Of a DNA stretch of 22,125 nt, positions 14,316 through 20,535 are shown piece after piece (the stretch's first letter is position 1; each line of letters starts with the position of its first letter). Made by a program: the position numbers and the translations under genes. The DNA comes from CAYLLN01 sp036496265 (GTDB taxonomy: Bacteria; Planctomycetota; Planctomycetia; Pirellulales; Pirellulaceae): assembly GCA_036496265.1 (NCBI GenBank), contig DASXLL010000035.1, positions 1 to 22,125 of the forward strand, given 5' to 3'. The notes beneath the pieces are model-generated. The model saw only the letters and a list, made by a program, of their open reading frames with translations. It searched no databases and was not told where the DNA came from.

Positions 14316-15092
14316 ATGTTAGCGACGGCAAGCCAGATTCGCGGGACGATTCAGACCTTTGTGCGGGGGTTTTGCGCGCAGAAGAGCGCGACGCATCCGT
14401 ATGAGTTTGCAAAGATCGGTGACGTGTGGGTGATGCGGGATGCGGTGCGGAAGAATCCGCGGTATTACCGGAAGGAGGAATGGATTGCGTATGGGACGCC
14501 CGCGGCGGAAGTGGACATCATCGCGCGGCGGCAGACGCGGGGGCGGTTTTTCGTGTGTGCGGTGCGGGGGATGGAAGAGTCGGATGAGAAGCTGCGAGCG
14601 AGTTATAAAGAAATCGGTTATCGATTGATGGCGACGGAGCCGCTGTTTGTTCATCGGTTGAAGACGATTCCGCGAGCAGCCTCGCCGGCGGTAATCGAGC
14701 GAGTGGCAAGCGAGGACATGGCGCGGCGGTTTGGCAAGGCCAGCCGATCGAGACCGATTCCGATTGAGCAGTTCGGTAAAGACGCACCATTTCGACAATA
14801 CGTTGCGCTGGAGAGCGAGGAAATCGTCGGCTGGGTGCGGAGCATCGATGCGGGCGGTTCGAATTGGGTCGCCAATATGTATGTGCGGCCGAAATCGCGG
14901 AGACGCGGGATTGGAATGGCGCTGTTAACGAAAATGCTGCGGGATGATAAGAAGCGGGGCGCGAAGCAATCGGTATTGCTTTCGAGTCATACGGGGGCGC
15001 TGGTTTATCCGCGCGTGGGTTATGAGCAGATTGGGATGCTCTACATTTATGCGCCGCGCAAAGGTCCCGCCCGGCAGGCGGGACCTACTTGA
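14316..15092 (+). CDS. GNAT-family N-acetyltransferase with a repeat-encoded tail
   Basis: A 258-residue protein. The C-terminal half is a GNAT domain: VANMYVRPKSRRRGIGMALL holds the acetyl-CoA-binding RxxGxG-type motif A (RRRGIG), and ALVYPRVGYEQIGMLYIY is the usual final strand pair. The N-terminal half (HPYEFAKIGDVWVMRDAVRK and the following EWIAYG) has no function I can name and may be a second, degenerate acetyltransferase-like domain. The acceptor substrate is unknown. The last ten residues, KGPARQAGPT, are encoded by REP-like hairpin 5, so the native C-terminus probably ended near YIYAP. It starts 17 nt after the toxin stop and could be in the same transcript. Confidence 0.75.
   Translation: MLATASQIRGTIQTFVRGFCAQKSATHPYEFAKIGDVWVMRDAVRKNPRYYRKEEWIAYGTPAAEVDIIARRQTRGRFFVCAVRGMEESDEKLRASYKEIGYRLMATEPLFVHRLKTIPRAASPAVIERVASEDMARRFGKASRSRPIPIEQFGKDAPFRQYVALESEEIVGWVRSIDAGGSNWVANMYVRPKSRRRGIGMALLTKMLRDDKKRGAKQSVLLSSHTGALVYPRVGYEQIGMLYIYAPRKGPARQAGPT
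15062..15088 (-). repeat. REP-like hairpin 5, over the GNAT 3' end
   Basis: AGGTCCCGCC (15062-15071) pairs perfectly with GGCGGGACCT (15077-15086) around CGGCA, followed by AC. On the minus strand it reads GTAG plus hairpin. It encodes the GNAT tail on the plus strand. Confidence 0.75.
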
Positions 15093-15120
15093 TCTCGATA
15101 TCGAATGTACCTTCGTTGAT
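15086..15120 (-). pseudogene. Remnant of a second lipoprotein gene 3' end
   Basis: On the minus strand this reads INEGTFDIEIK and then TAG, almost the same ending (TFDIEIK, TAG) as the intact lipoprotein gene 208 bp away. Nothing upstream of it continues the reading frame as a related protein. It is either the remains of a paralogous gene or a copied 3' end carried with the hairpin. Confidence 0.5.
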
Positions 15121-15269
15121 CATCGGTCATTGGGTTTTTCGGTTGCCGCGCAATTGCAAGCGCCAGGTCAGGTAAGCACCCTATTTGAAGCCGAAAACTT
15201 TCCATGGGCTTGCCCGCTTTCTGTTGGACCTCTTAGGGATAGTCGTTATCGGGTGGGCACGCCGCGGAA

Positions 15270-15296
15270 AGGTCCCGCCCGGCGGGCGGGACCTAC
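15270..15296 (-). repeat. REP-like hairpin 6, at the lipoprotein stop codon
   Basis: AGGTCCCGCCC (15270-15280), loop GGC, GGGCGGGACCT (15284-15294), then AC: an 11-bp perfect stem. On the minus strand GTAG overlaps the end of the lipoprotein gene, so that its TAG is the stop codon (15293-15295). Confidence 0.75.
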
Positions 15297-15769
15297 TTGA
15301 TCTCGATATCAAACGTGCTGGAGCCCTGAGGGACTGTGTGGCTCAGGCCCGAGGTCGACTCGTCTAGGTACTTGCTGGGTACCACAATCTTGGCGGGCGG
15401 ACGCGGCTTCATGTTCTCCACGTATTTCTGGTCTTCTTCGAGGGGAACATTTCTTACCATCTTGGAAGGATCAACGGCTGTTTCCTCTTGTTTGCTTACT
15501 TTCACGCGATACTCGCCAGGTCGAGCACCGTCTCCCGCTTGCCAGGTCGTGAGTGCATATTTCCCGTCGGACTCCGTGATCGCAGACGCGGCTGCGCCCT
15601 CGTTACTTGAGGGAACAAAGGTAACTACAGCACCGGCGAGAGGCTTCCCCAGCATCGTGACTGTGCCAGTCACGGGGTAGGTTCGCGGTCGGGACGAATT
15701 TGAGCAGCCAGCTAGGACGATTCCGCAAGTCAGCAAGGCAGATAAGGCAAGACTGACAGGACGATTCAT
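15293..15769 (-). CDS. Lipoprotein with a carboxypeptidase-regulatory-like domain
   Basis: A 158-residue protein. The start at 15769 gives MNRPVSLALSALLTCGIVLAGCSNSS, a clear lipoprotein signal with lipobox LAGC; upstream residues in the frame come from repeat DNA. The mature part has YPVTGTVTMLGKPLAGAVVT, followed by ITESDGKYALTTWQAGDGAR and PGEYRVKVSK, the beta-sandwich pattern of carboxypeptidase regulatory-like or transthyretin-like domains common in small planctomycete lipoproteins. It should sit in a membrane facing the periplasm. It lies downstream of the second DUF1559 gene on the same strand, but 230 bp of repeat-rich DNA separates them. Its TAG stop is supplied by REP-like hairpin 6. 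Confidence 0.85.
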   Translation of the reverse strand: MNRPVSLALSALLTCGIVLAGCSNSSRPRTYPVTGTVTMLGKPLAGAVVTFVPSSNEGAAASAITESDGKYALTTWQAGDGARPGEYRVKVSKQEETAVDPSKMVRNVPLEEDQKYVENMKPRPPAKIVVPSKYLDESTSGLSHTVPQGSSTFDIEIK

Positions 15770-15784
15770 AACAAGATAATGATC

Positions 15785-15935
15785 AATGACCAAGCACCAA
15801 ATCACAAACAAATCCGAATGCTCGAATTGTCGAAATTCCAAAACCAGCACTTCACGCGTGGAAGCGATTTTTCGAGCCTTCTGATTTGGGATTTCGAATT
15901 TGTTTGGTGCTTGATGCTTGTGATTTGGTGCTTTA
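15785..15935. repeat. Inverted heptamer-like array between lipoprotein and DUF1559 genes
   Basis: AAGCACCAAATCACAA (15792-15807) is exactly complementary to TTGTGATTTGGTGCTT (15918-15933). Both arms continue inwards in loose 7-bp periodicity (CACCAAA, TCACAAA, CAAATCC on the left; GGATTTC, GAATTTG, TTTGGTG on the right). It may end or stabilise the DUF1559 transcript. Confidence 0.75.
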
Positions 15936-15961
15936 AGCGAGGTGAAAATTTATCGATCGTT

Positions 15962-15989
15962 CGGACAAGCCAATCCGGACAAGCCAATC
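15962..15989. repeat. 14-bp perfect tandem repeat
   Basis: CGGACAAGCCAATC occurs twice in a row at 15962-15975 and 15976-15989, just past the end of the DUF1559 gene (stop at 16000, minus strand). The length is twice seven, as in the heptamer arrays. Confidence 0.8.
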
Positions 15990-15999
15990 CGTTAAAAAA

Positions 16000-17130
16000 T
16001 CACTCGCCGGAGGCGGCGTCGCCGCCTGCGATCGAGCCGAGCGCTCCCCATACGCCATAGCTACTTGCGCCGCCGAAAGGCGTGTTTACATCAGGAGCTG
16101 GCTGAGCAGCTCCCAGATTTCCGCAGTTGATATTGTCGGTGAAAAAGCGGACTGCGCCGTCGGTCATAACTGCCACCACTCCGCCAGGATGATAGCTCGT
16201 GGGTGGGAGGACAGCCCTTTCCTGGTCGCCATTATCGCCCGAGCTGGTGTCGGCACAAGCTGGCCCATTGGGCGGCAACACCGTGTTGAAGGTAATCAGG
16301 CACGCCGGTGAATCGGTCCAATTAATGGCGCGCCGGCCCTGGACAATGGTGCCAGCTTTATAGAAACGACCATCGACCACCGTGCGGCAGATCTGCGGTG
16401 AATTCGTCGGATCCGAGCCAATGCGGGCATACGCCATGTAAGTTTTGACTTGCCCCGCCCCGACGGCAAAGCCGGGTGCGCCCCCGTTGCCGGTGGGCAC
16501 ATTGCAACAGGTTTCGCTCATCAGGAGCGTATTGCTCGTGCCATCGGTAACTTCCGCAAAGCGCCGACACTTTAGTCGGGTAAACATCCCGCGCGTGTTG
16601 GTCGAAGTGTTAATCCAGTTCACCTGGTCACCCTCACATATTATGTAGTTGTGACCCTTGTCGTTGTTTCCATGGGTTAACGCGCCCGGATCCGAGGGAC
16701 ATCGGAAAACGGGAGGAGGTTTGTTCCACACCGCCCAACTGGCATCCCCGCGAGGGCCGCCGGGGGGAAAGGCGGTTGGATTCGTCGGATCGCCGGCTTG
16801 AATCCGATCATGCATCGCCTGCTGTTCGAGGTAGGGGAGCAACTGAACGAAGGGACTGATCCGATTGGCTTGTAGGCCCCCAAACCCACCCCTGCGGTTG
16901 GGAAATACGCCGAAAGTGTCCGCGTAATTGTGCAGGGCGATACCGAACTGTTTGAGCTGGTTCGTACACTTCGTCCGCCGCGAAGCTTCGCGCGCCGCCT
17001 GGACTGCCGGCAACAGTAAAGCAACGAGCACACCGATGATGGCAATGACGACGAGCAGTTCGACGAGCGTAAACGCGCAGACGGCTGTGAAGCCCGTCGA
17101 ACGACGATTTGAACGCGGGGAGAGACTCAT
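16000..17130 (-). CDS. DUF1559 pseudopilin-like protein (second copy)
   Basis: A 376-residue protein starting at ATG 17130, with AAGGAG five bases upstream. FTLVELLVVIAIIGVLVALL is the prepilin-type helix; the residue before F is Ala (VCAF) rather than the usual Gly, so cleavage may be less efficient. LLPAVQAAREASRRTKCTNQ and LHNYADTFGVFPN follow, typical of DUF1559. FRCPSDPG and the C-terminal YHPGGVVAVMTDGAVRFF match other family features. The last codons (AGGDAASGE) are encoded by a GC-rich palindrome, AGGCGGC-GTC-GCCGCCT, near 16012-16028. A 10-bp inverted repeat lies in the leader. It precedes a lipoprotein gene on the same strand, like the first copy. Confidence 0.9.
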   Translation of the reverse strand: MSLSPRSNRRSTGFTAVCAFTLVELLVVIAIIGVLVALLLPAVQAAREASRRTKCTNQLKQFGIALHNYADTFGVFPNRRGGFGGLQANRISPFVQLLPYLEQQAMHDRIQAGDPTNPTAFPPGGPRGDASWAVWNKPPPVFRCPSDPGALTHGNNDKGHNYIICEGDQVNWINTSTNTRGMFTRLKCRRFAEVTDGTSNTLLMSETCCNVPTGNGGAPGFAVGAGQVKTYMAYARIGSDPTNSPQICRTVVDGRFYKAGTIVQGRRAINWTDSPACLITFNTVLPPNGPACADTSSGDNGDQERAVLPPTSYHPGGVVAVMTDGAVRFFTDNINCGNLGAAQPAPDVNTPFGGASSYGVWGALGSIAGGDAASGE

Positions 17131-17159
17131 ACGCGCTCCTTGAATGTGAATAAAGGCTC

Positions 17160-17205
17160 GCTCCGGCCGCCCGACGATACGTGAAATCCAGACGTCGGCC
17201 GGAGC
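17160..17205 (-). promoter_or_regulatory. Stem-loop in the leader of the second DUF1559 gene
   Basis: GCTCCGGCCG (17160-17169) and CGGCCGGAGC (17196-17205) are perfect complements around a 26-nt loop, 30-75 nt upstream of the start codon. A TTGACA match lies further upstream on the minus strand (17256-17261) but has a poor -10 partner. The stem-loop could stabilise the transcript or mark a regulatory leader. Confidence 0.4.
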
Positions 17206-17290
17206 AAAGATTGTGTTAAGTCTTTCTTATGACGCTAACTGTTACGATGGCGGCATGTCAAGATTTTTAGGGCCGGACGTTGGATTAAAT

Positions 17291-17764
17291 CTAACGCACA
17301 TTTGGGGCGGCCGCGATTTCGATCGCCTTGGGAGCGTTTTTTAGCCATGCCAAAACGCGGGCATTCATAGGGGCGTCGGCAGGGACTTGGCCATTCAACG
17401 TGAAGCTATTGGCTTCCAGGGCCGCTTGGAGGCGCTGCAAATTGCTGCGTAAGTCGTTGATAAGCAACTGGACCTCGTTCTCGGTCAACTCGTGGCGGAC
17501 GAGTGAGACTTCGTTGGACGCCCGAACGCGAGCGAGAGCTACGAGACGACCTCCTTCGGCCTTTAGGATCTTGCCACCGACAAATGCCCGCCGAAGCTGG
17601 AAGGCGGTGTTGAACTGGAAGACGGGATCTGGACCGAAGAAAAAACTGGCGGAACCATCGCGGCGAAAGCCGCAGACGATAGGCTGTTCGAAGCCCGCGA
17701 TCGAGAGTTCGACACGCTCAACGAGCGCAGTCGCTTCACGAAGCAAATCTTCGCGGTCTGGCAT
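17291..17764 (-). CDS. Conserved protein of unknown function
   Basis: A 157-residue soluble protein with no signal peptide or membrane segment. I do not recognise a named family, though the pattern LKAEGGRLVALARVRA, SLVRHELTENEVQLLINDLR and MNARVLAWLKNAP recalls a planctomycete-restricted protein. The first half looks beta-rich (VCGFRRDGSASFFFGPDPVF) and the second half helical (ENEVQLLINDLRSNLQRLQA). ATG 17764 lies five bases from a heptamer array that fills the whole gap to the next upstream gene, so there is no Shine-Dalgarno. The composition and codon use look like those of neighbouring real genes. Confidence 0.65.
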   Translation of the reverse strand: MPDREDLLREATALVERVELSIAGFEQPIVCGFRRDGSASFFFGPDPVFQFNTAFQLRRAFVGGKILKAEGGRLVALARVRASNEVSLVRHELTENEVQLLINDLRSNLQRLQAALEANSFTLNGQVPADAPMNARVLAWLKNAPKAIEIAAAPNVR

Positions 17765-17768
17765 GACA

Positions 17769-17846
17769 GTTCAAGGTTCAAGATTCAAAGTTCAAAGTTA
17801 TTAAACTGTAACAAAACTTTGAACCTTGAACTCGAAACATTGAACC
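17769..17846. repeat. Inverted heptamer array (unit GTTCAAG) filling an intergenic gap
   Basis: Left arm: GTTCAAG, GTTCAAG, ATTCAAA, GTTCAAA from 17769. Right arm: AACTTTG, AACCTTG, AACTCGA, AACATTG, AACC up to 17846. Segments 17776-17792 and 17815-17831 are complementary at 16 of 17 positions. The array takes up nearly all of the 85 bp between two minus-strand genes. Confidence 0.85.
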
Positions 17847-17849
17847 AGC

Positions 17850-19505
17850 TTACGTCCACTGCTGGACATCGAGCGTCAAATTCGCCCGCTCTTCCTGAGT
17901 GATCTGGCAGATGTCTTCCTTGGAGGTGAAGTAAGCCTTGATCACTTCGCCGTCCCACTGCTTGGCGGCGCCTTGGCGGAAGAGTTCTTCCACGCGCTCG
18001 ATCGGCATGCCTTTGCGGTAGGGACGATCGCTGCTCATGGCATCGAAGGCGTCGGCGACGGCCAGAATGCGCGCGATGAGCGGAATCTGGTCGCCGGCCA
18101 GCTTGAACGGATAGCCCTTGCCATCCCACTGCTCATGGTGGTGCAGAACGGCGGGCAATACATCGGAAAGTTGGTGCAAGTCGGCCAAAATACGATAGCC
18201 CAACTCGGGGTGCTGCTTGATGTGGTCGAATTCGGCTGTCGTGAGCGCGCCGGGCTTGCGCAGCACGGCATCGTCGATGCCGATCTTGCCGATGTCGTGC
18301 AAGAGGCCGGCCATGTAGATCGTGTGCAGCATTTTGGAATCGCAGCCGATCTCTTTCGCCAATCGGACACCGATTCGGGCCACGCGATCGCTGTGACCGC
18401 AGGTGTACGGGTCCTTGGCGTCGATGGCGCTCGTCAGGGCTCGCACGACGCTGGCCAAAAACTCGGCTTGCTGGCGATACAAATCGCGGTTGCTGCTGTG
18501 AATTCCCAGTATTGCGCCGATGGAGTTCACCAAACTGGCCTCGACAGTGCCGAACTCGCCGCCAGTGGAGTGGTTGAGCACCGCGAGCCAGCCCAGGACG
18601 CGATTGCCCTCGGCCATCGGCACAACAATCAGCTCCGAAATCTGCGGCAGCGGCCAATTCGATTCGTCCGTTACGGCTCGATTGGCCACCGTTGGCCCGC
18701 AGCCGCCTTCAAGATTCAAATGCTCGATCAGCCGCGTGAACTCGTCGTTGTCCACCGGGCAATCGTCGGTGGCGTAAATCATGCTATTGGTGCGAGCCTT
18801 GTACGTGATCTGTCCTTCTTTGGCGACGGGCAGAAGCTGAATGGCGATGGCCTTGGCCGGAAGGCAATCCTTCAGCCACCGCAGCACCAGCGCACACAAA
18901 TGCTCCTCGTCGCTGCTGATTCGCAGGTTTTGCGTGACGCTGTGCAGCAGGCAGATTTCTTCATAGGTCGAGGCCAGGTTGTGCGACAGCTTCTCGACTT
19001 CGCCCTCCAGGCTGCGAGCCTGATTTTCGGCTTTGATCTGGCATTGAACGACCGACGCCAATCGCAACAACGCGTCGGCCGACCAGACAGTCTGCCTTCG
19101 GATCCAGGCGATAGCCTCTTTTTGATCGAGCCCCAGCAGCGTTGCCGCTCCGTTGAGATGCTCGTTGGCTTGGATCGGCCTGACGACGAAGGCGGCCGTG
19201 GCAACCATCCGCCGGCCCGGCAACACTTCCATCGGAATCGCCAATAGCAAGACGCAGTCTTCGTCGGCGATGAACTGTGCCTCGGGGCCGTAGATGGCCC
19301 GCACCAATTGGCCGCGGAAAGGATCGTTGCTCCCCGGCTGCTGCAGCGAGGCATAGAGCAGCTCGCCGCAGTCGGCGTCCCACCAGGTGAACGAAGTTCC
19401 GAACGCCCGACGGAGCGCCGCAGCGCAGTTCCCGAAATCCGGTGCTTTGTCCGCCTGCATTGGCTGGGGGGCGACAAATTTTCCAAGTTCAGCGGTGGCG
19501 GCCAT
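17850..19505 (-). CDS. GAF/HD-GYP domain protein, probable cyclic-di-GMP phosphodiesterase
   Basis: A 551-residue protein. The N-terminal 190 residues are a sensor-like region without a clear family, ending in a likely coiled coil (QARSLEGEVEKLSHNLASTY). Residues about 195-335 resemble a GAF domain. The C-terminal part is HD-GYP: GHSDRVARIGVRLAKEIGCD, HDIGKIGIDDAVLRKPG (H403, D404), HHHEQWDGKGYP (GYP at 464-466), DAFDAMSSDRPYRKGM. Proteins with the full HD...GYP set usually hydrolyse c-di-GMP to GMP; the metal ligands and GYP are intact, so activity is expected. No membrane segment is seen, so it should be cytoplasmic. A nucleotide cyclase lies about 1 kb away on the other strand, which may or may not be a functional link. 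Confidence 0.9.
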   Translation of the reverse strand: MAATAELGKFVAPQPMQADKAPDFGNCAAALRRAFGTSFTWWDADCGELLYASLQQPGSNDPFRGQLVRAIYGPEAQFIADEDCVLLLAIPMEVLPGRRMVATAAFVVRPIQANEHLNGAATLLGLDQKEAIAWIRRQTVWSADALLRLASVVQCQIKAENQARSLEGEVEKLSHNLASTYEEICLLHSVTQNLRISSDEEHLCALVLRWLKDCLPAKAIAIQLLPVAKEGQITYKARTNSMIYATDDCPVDNDEFTRLIEHLNLEGGCGPTVANRAVTDESNWPLPQISELIVVPMAEGNRVLGWLAVLNHSTGGEFGTVEASLVNSIGAILGIHSSNRDLYRQQAEFLASVVRALTSAIDAKDPYTCGHSDRVARIGVRLAKEIGCDSKMLHTIYMAGLLHDIGKIGIDDAVLRKPGALTTAEFDHIKQHPELGYRILADLHQLSDVLPAVLHHHEQWDGKGYPFKLAGDQIPLIARILAVADAFDAMSSDRPYRKGMPIERVEELFRQGAAKQWDGEVIKAYFTSKEDICQITQEERANLTLDVQQWT

Positions 19506-19866
19506 AACTGTTGTCGAATTAGGAAAACGAAGTGGTTAGGTAAGCAGGAGGGCCTGCCTTCGTCCAACTCTAGGTCCCCAAAACACCCCAGGTTGGGTGA
19601 TATGAATACTGCGCGAAAGCGCAAAGCGCGTCTCGCCCCCACGCGTCGGCCAGGGCCGCATTTAGTGAATGCTCCGCCCAATCGTCATAACCGAGCGCGG
19701 CCAGGCGTCATGCTCCGTCGTGGCGGGCGGCCCGTGCAGCGAAGCCGCCGTATGTCCCGATACAGATAGTGGTTTTGTTCGCGCATTGCTGACCGTATCA
19801 AGGCTCAGCAGGAGCTTCCCCCCTCCCAATGCGCAGGCAAAAGGTGGCCGCCAGGAATTCCAACGG
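19506..19866. other. Divergent intergenic region between HD-GYP and DUF2726 genes
   Basis: Frames are open here on both strands, but none gives a recognisable protein. The region should hold both promoters. A small hairpin, GCGC-GAAA-GCGC, lies at 19611-19622 with a GNRA-type loop. No palindromic operator or riboswitch was recognised. Confidence 0.35.
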
Positions 19867-20385
19867 ATGCTCGCAGCCGTATTACATAACTGGCCGCTAT
19901 TTCTGTTTGGGGCGATTACGCTGGCCCTGATGATTGTGGCGCTGTTGTCGCTGCGCGACGGGCCGCTGCCTTACGAGAGGCGGGGCGTGCTGCTCTCGCC
20001 GGCCGAAATCAACTTCCTCCGTTCGCTGCAACTCGCCGCCCGCGAAGACTGGCTGATTTTTTCGATGGTGCGGCTGGCGGACATCATCAAAGTGCGGCCC
20101 AAGACGCGGAAGTTTCAATCGTGGCACACGCGGATTCAAGGAAAACATCTGGATTTCGTGGTTTGTGACGCTGAGACACTCGACATCAAACTGGCGATCG
20201 AGTTGGAACAACAGCCGACGTCGTTTCTGGATCGCGGCAGTCGCGACCGATTCGTAAACACGGCTTTGGCGGCCGCCGGGGTGCCCCTGTTGCGCGTGAA
20301 AGTGCAGGAAAAGTATGAGACGGCGGTATTGCGGAAGGATTTGGAAGATGTGATGGGGATTGTGAGGAAGAAGAAACGGGCTTGA
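19867..20385 (+). CDS. DUF2726 protein with N-terminal membrane helix
   Basis: 172 residues from ATG 19867, with AGGAA about nine bases upstream; the frame is open further upstream but that part looks non-coding. LFLFGAITLALMIVALLSL is a single membrane helix. The rest matches DUF2726: LLSPAEINFLRSLQLAARE, IFSMVRLADIIKVRP, GKHLDFVVCDAETLDIKLAI, ELEQQPTSFLDRGSRDRFVN, AAAGVPLLRVKV. DUF2726 proteins have a nuclease-like or NERD-like arrangement (D...ExE) and are of unknown function. Here the DFVVCD and AIELEQ segments would be the corresponding acidic positions. A heptamer array begins five bases after the stop and may act as the transcript end. Confidence 0.8.
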   Translation: MLAAVLHNWPLFLFGAITLALMIVALLSLRDGPLPYERRGVLLSPAEINFLRSLQLAAREDWLIFSMVRLADIIKVRPKTRKFQSWHTRIQGKHLDFVVCDAETLDIKLAIELEQQPTSFLDRGSRDRFVNTALAAAGVPLLRVKVQEKYETAVLRKDLEDVMGIVRKKKRA

Positions 20386-20389
20386 AGAA

Positions 20390-20449
20390 GGCTTGAGACT
20401 TGAGGCTACAGGCTTGAGGCTCCGAACCTCAAGCCTCAAGTCTCAAACC
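20390..20449. repeat. Inverted heptamer array (unit GCTTGAG) after the DUF2726 gene
   Basis: Units GCTTGAG, ACTTGAG, GCTACAG, GCTTGAG, GCTCCGA are followed by ACCTCAA, GCCTCAA, GTCTCAA. Segments 20390-20407 and 20432-20449 pair at 17 of 18 positions; an inner perfect hairpin is AGGCTTGAGG (20410-20419) with CCTCAAGCCT (20427-20436). A TTTT follows, so it could work as a terminator. Confidence 0.8.
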
Positions 20450-20535
20450 TTTTGAGCAACCCATTTGACGATTGGCCAGCCGGCAAGCGATGATGCGACA
20501 AAGCGGGACCGCCCTTCACGAAGGATTTTTGGCTC

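Larger units (their letters stand above)
15052..15316. repeat. 57-bp duplication, 208 bp apart, carrying hairpins 5 and 6
   Basis: 15052-15108 and 15260-15316 match at 53 of 57 positions. The shared block contains the whole hairpin plus about 20 bp on the CTAC side. In the second copy that flank is the 3' end of the lipoprotein gene. Confidence 0.8.

Noticed and set aside
14944..15300. A 118-codon frame downstream of the GNAT gene
   Set aside because: It runs out of frame through the GNAT gene and two repeat hairpins; its ending GPARRAGPT is only hairpin 6 translated.
16012..16028. A seventh REP-like hairpin at the end of the second DUF1559 gene
   Set aside because: AGGCGGC-GTC-GCCGCCT is a good palindrome but lacks the CTAC/GTAG flank and the GGA-type loop, so membership is not supported.
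17232..17261. A sigma-70 promoter for the second DUF1559 gene
   Set aside because: The TTGACA box is perfect, but the -10 at 17-18 bp spacing (TTAGCG or TAGCGT) is poor, so it is not listed as a feature.
17973..19247. A 424-codon open frame on the plus strand opposite the HD-GYP gene
   Set aside because: Its composition is that of an antisense shadow and the minus-strand frame carries complete GAF and HD-GYP motifs.
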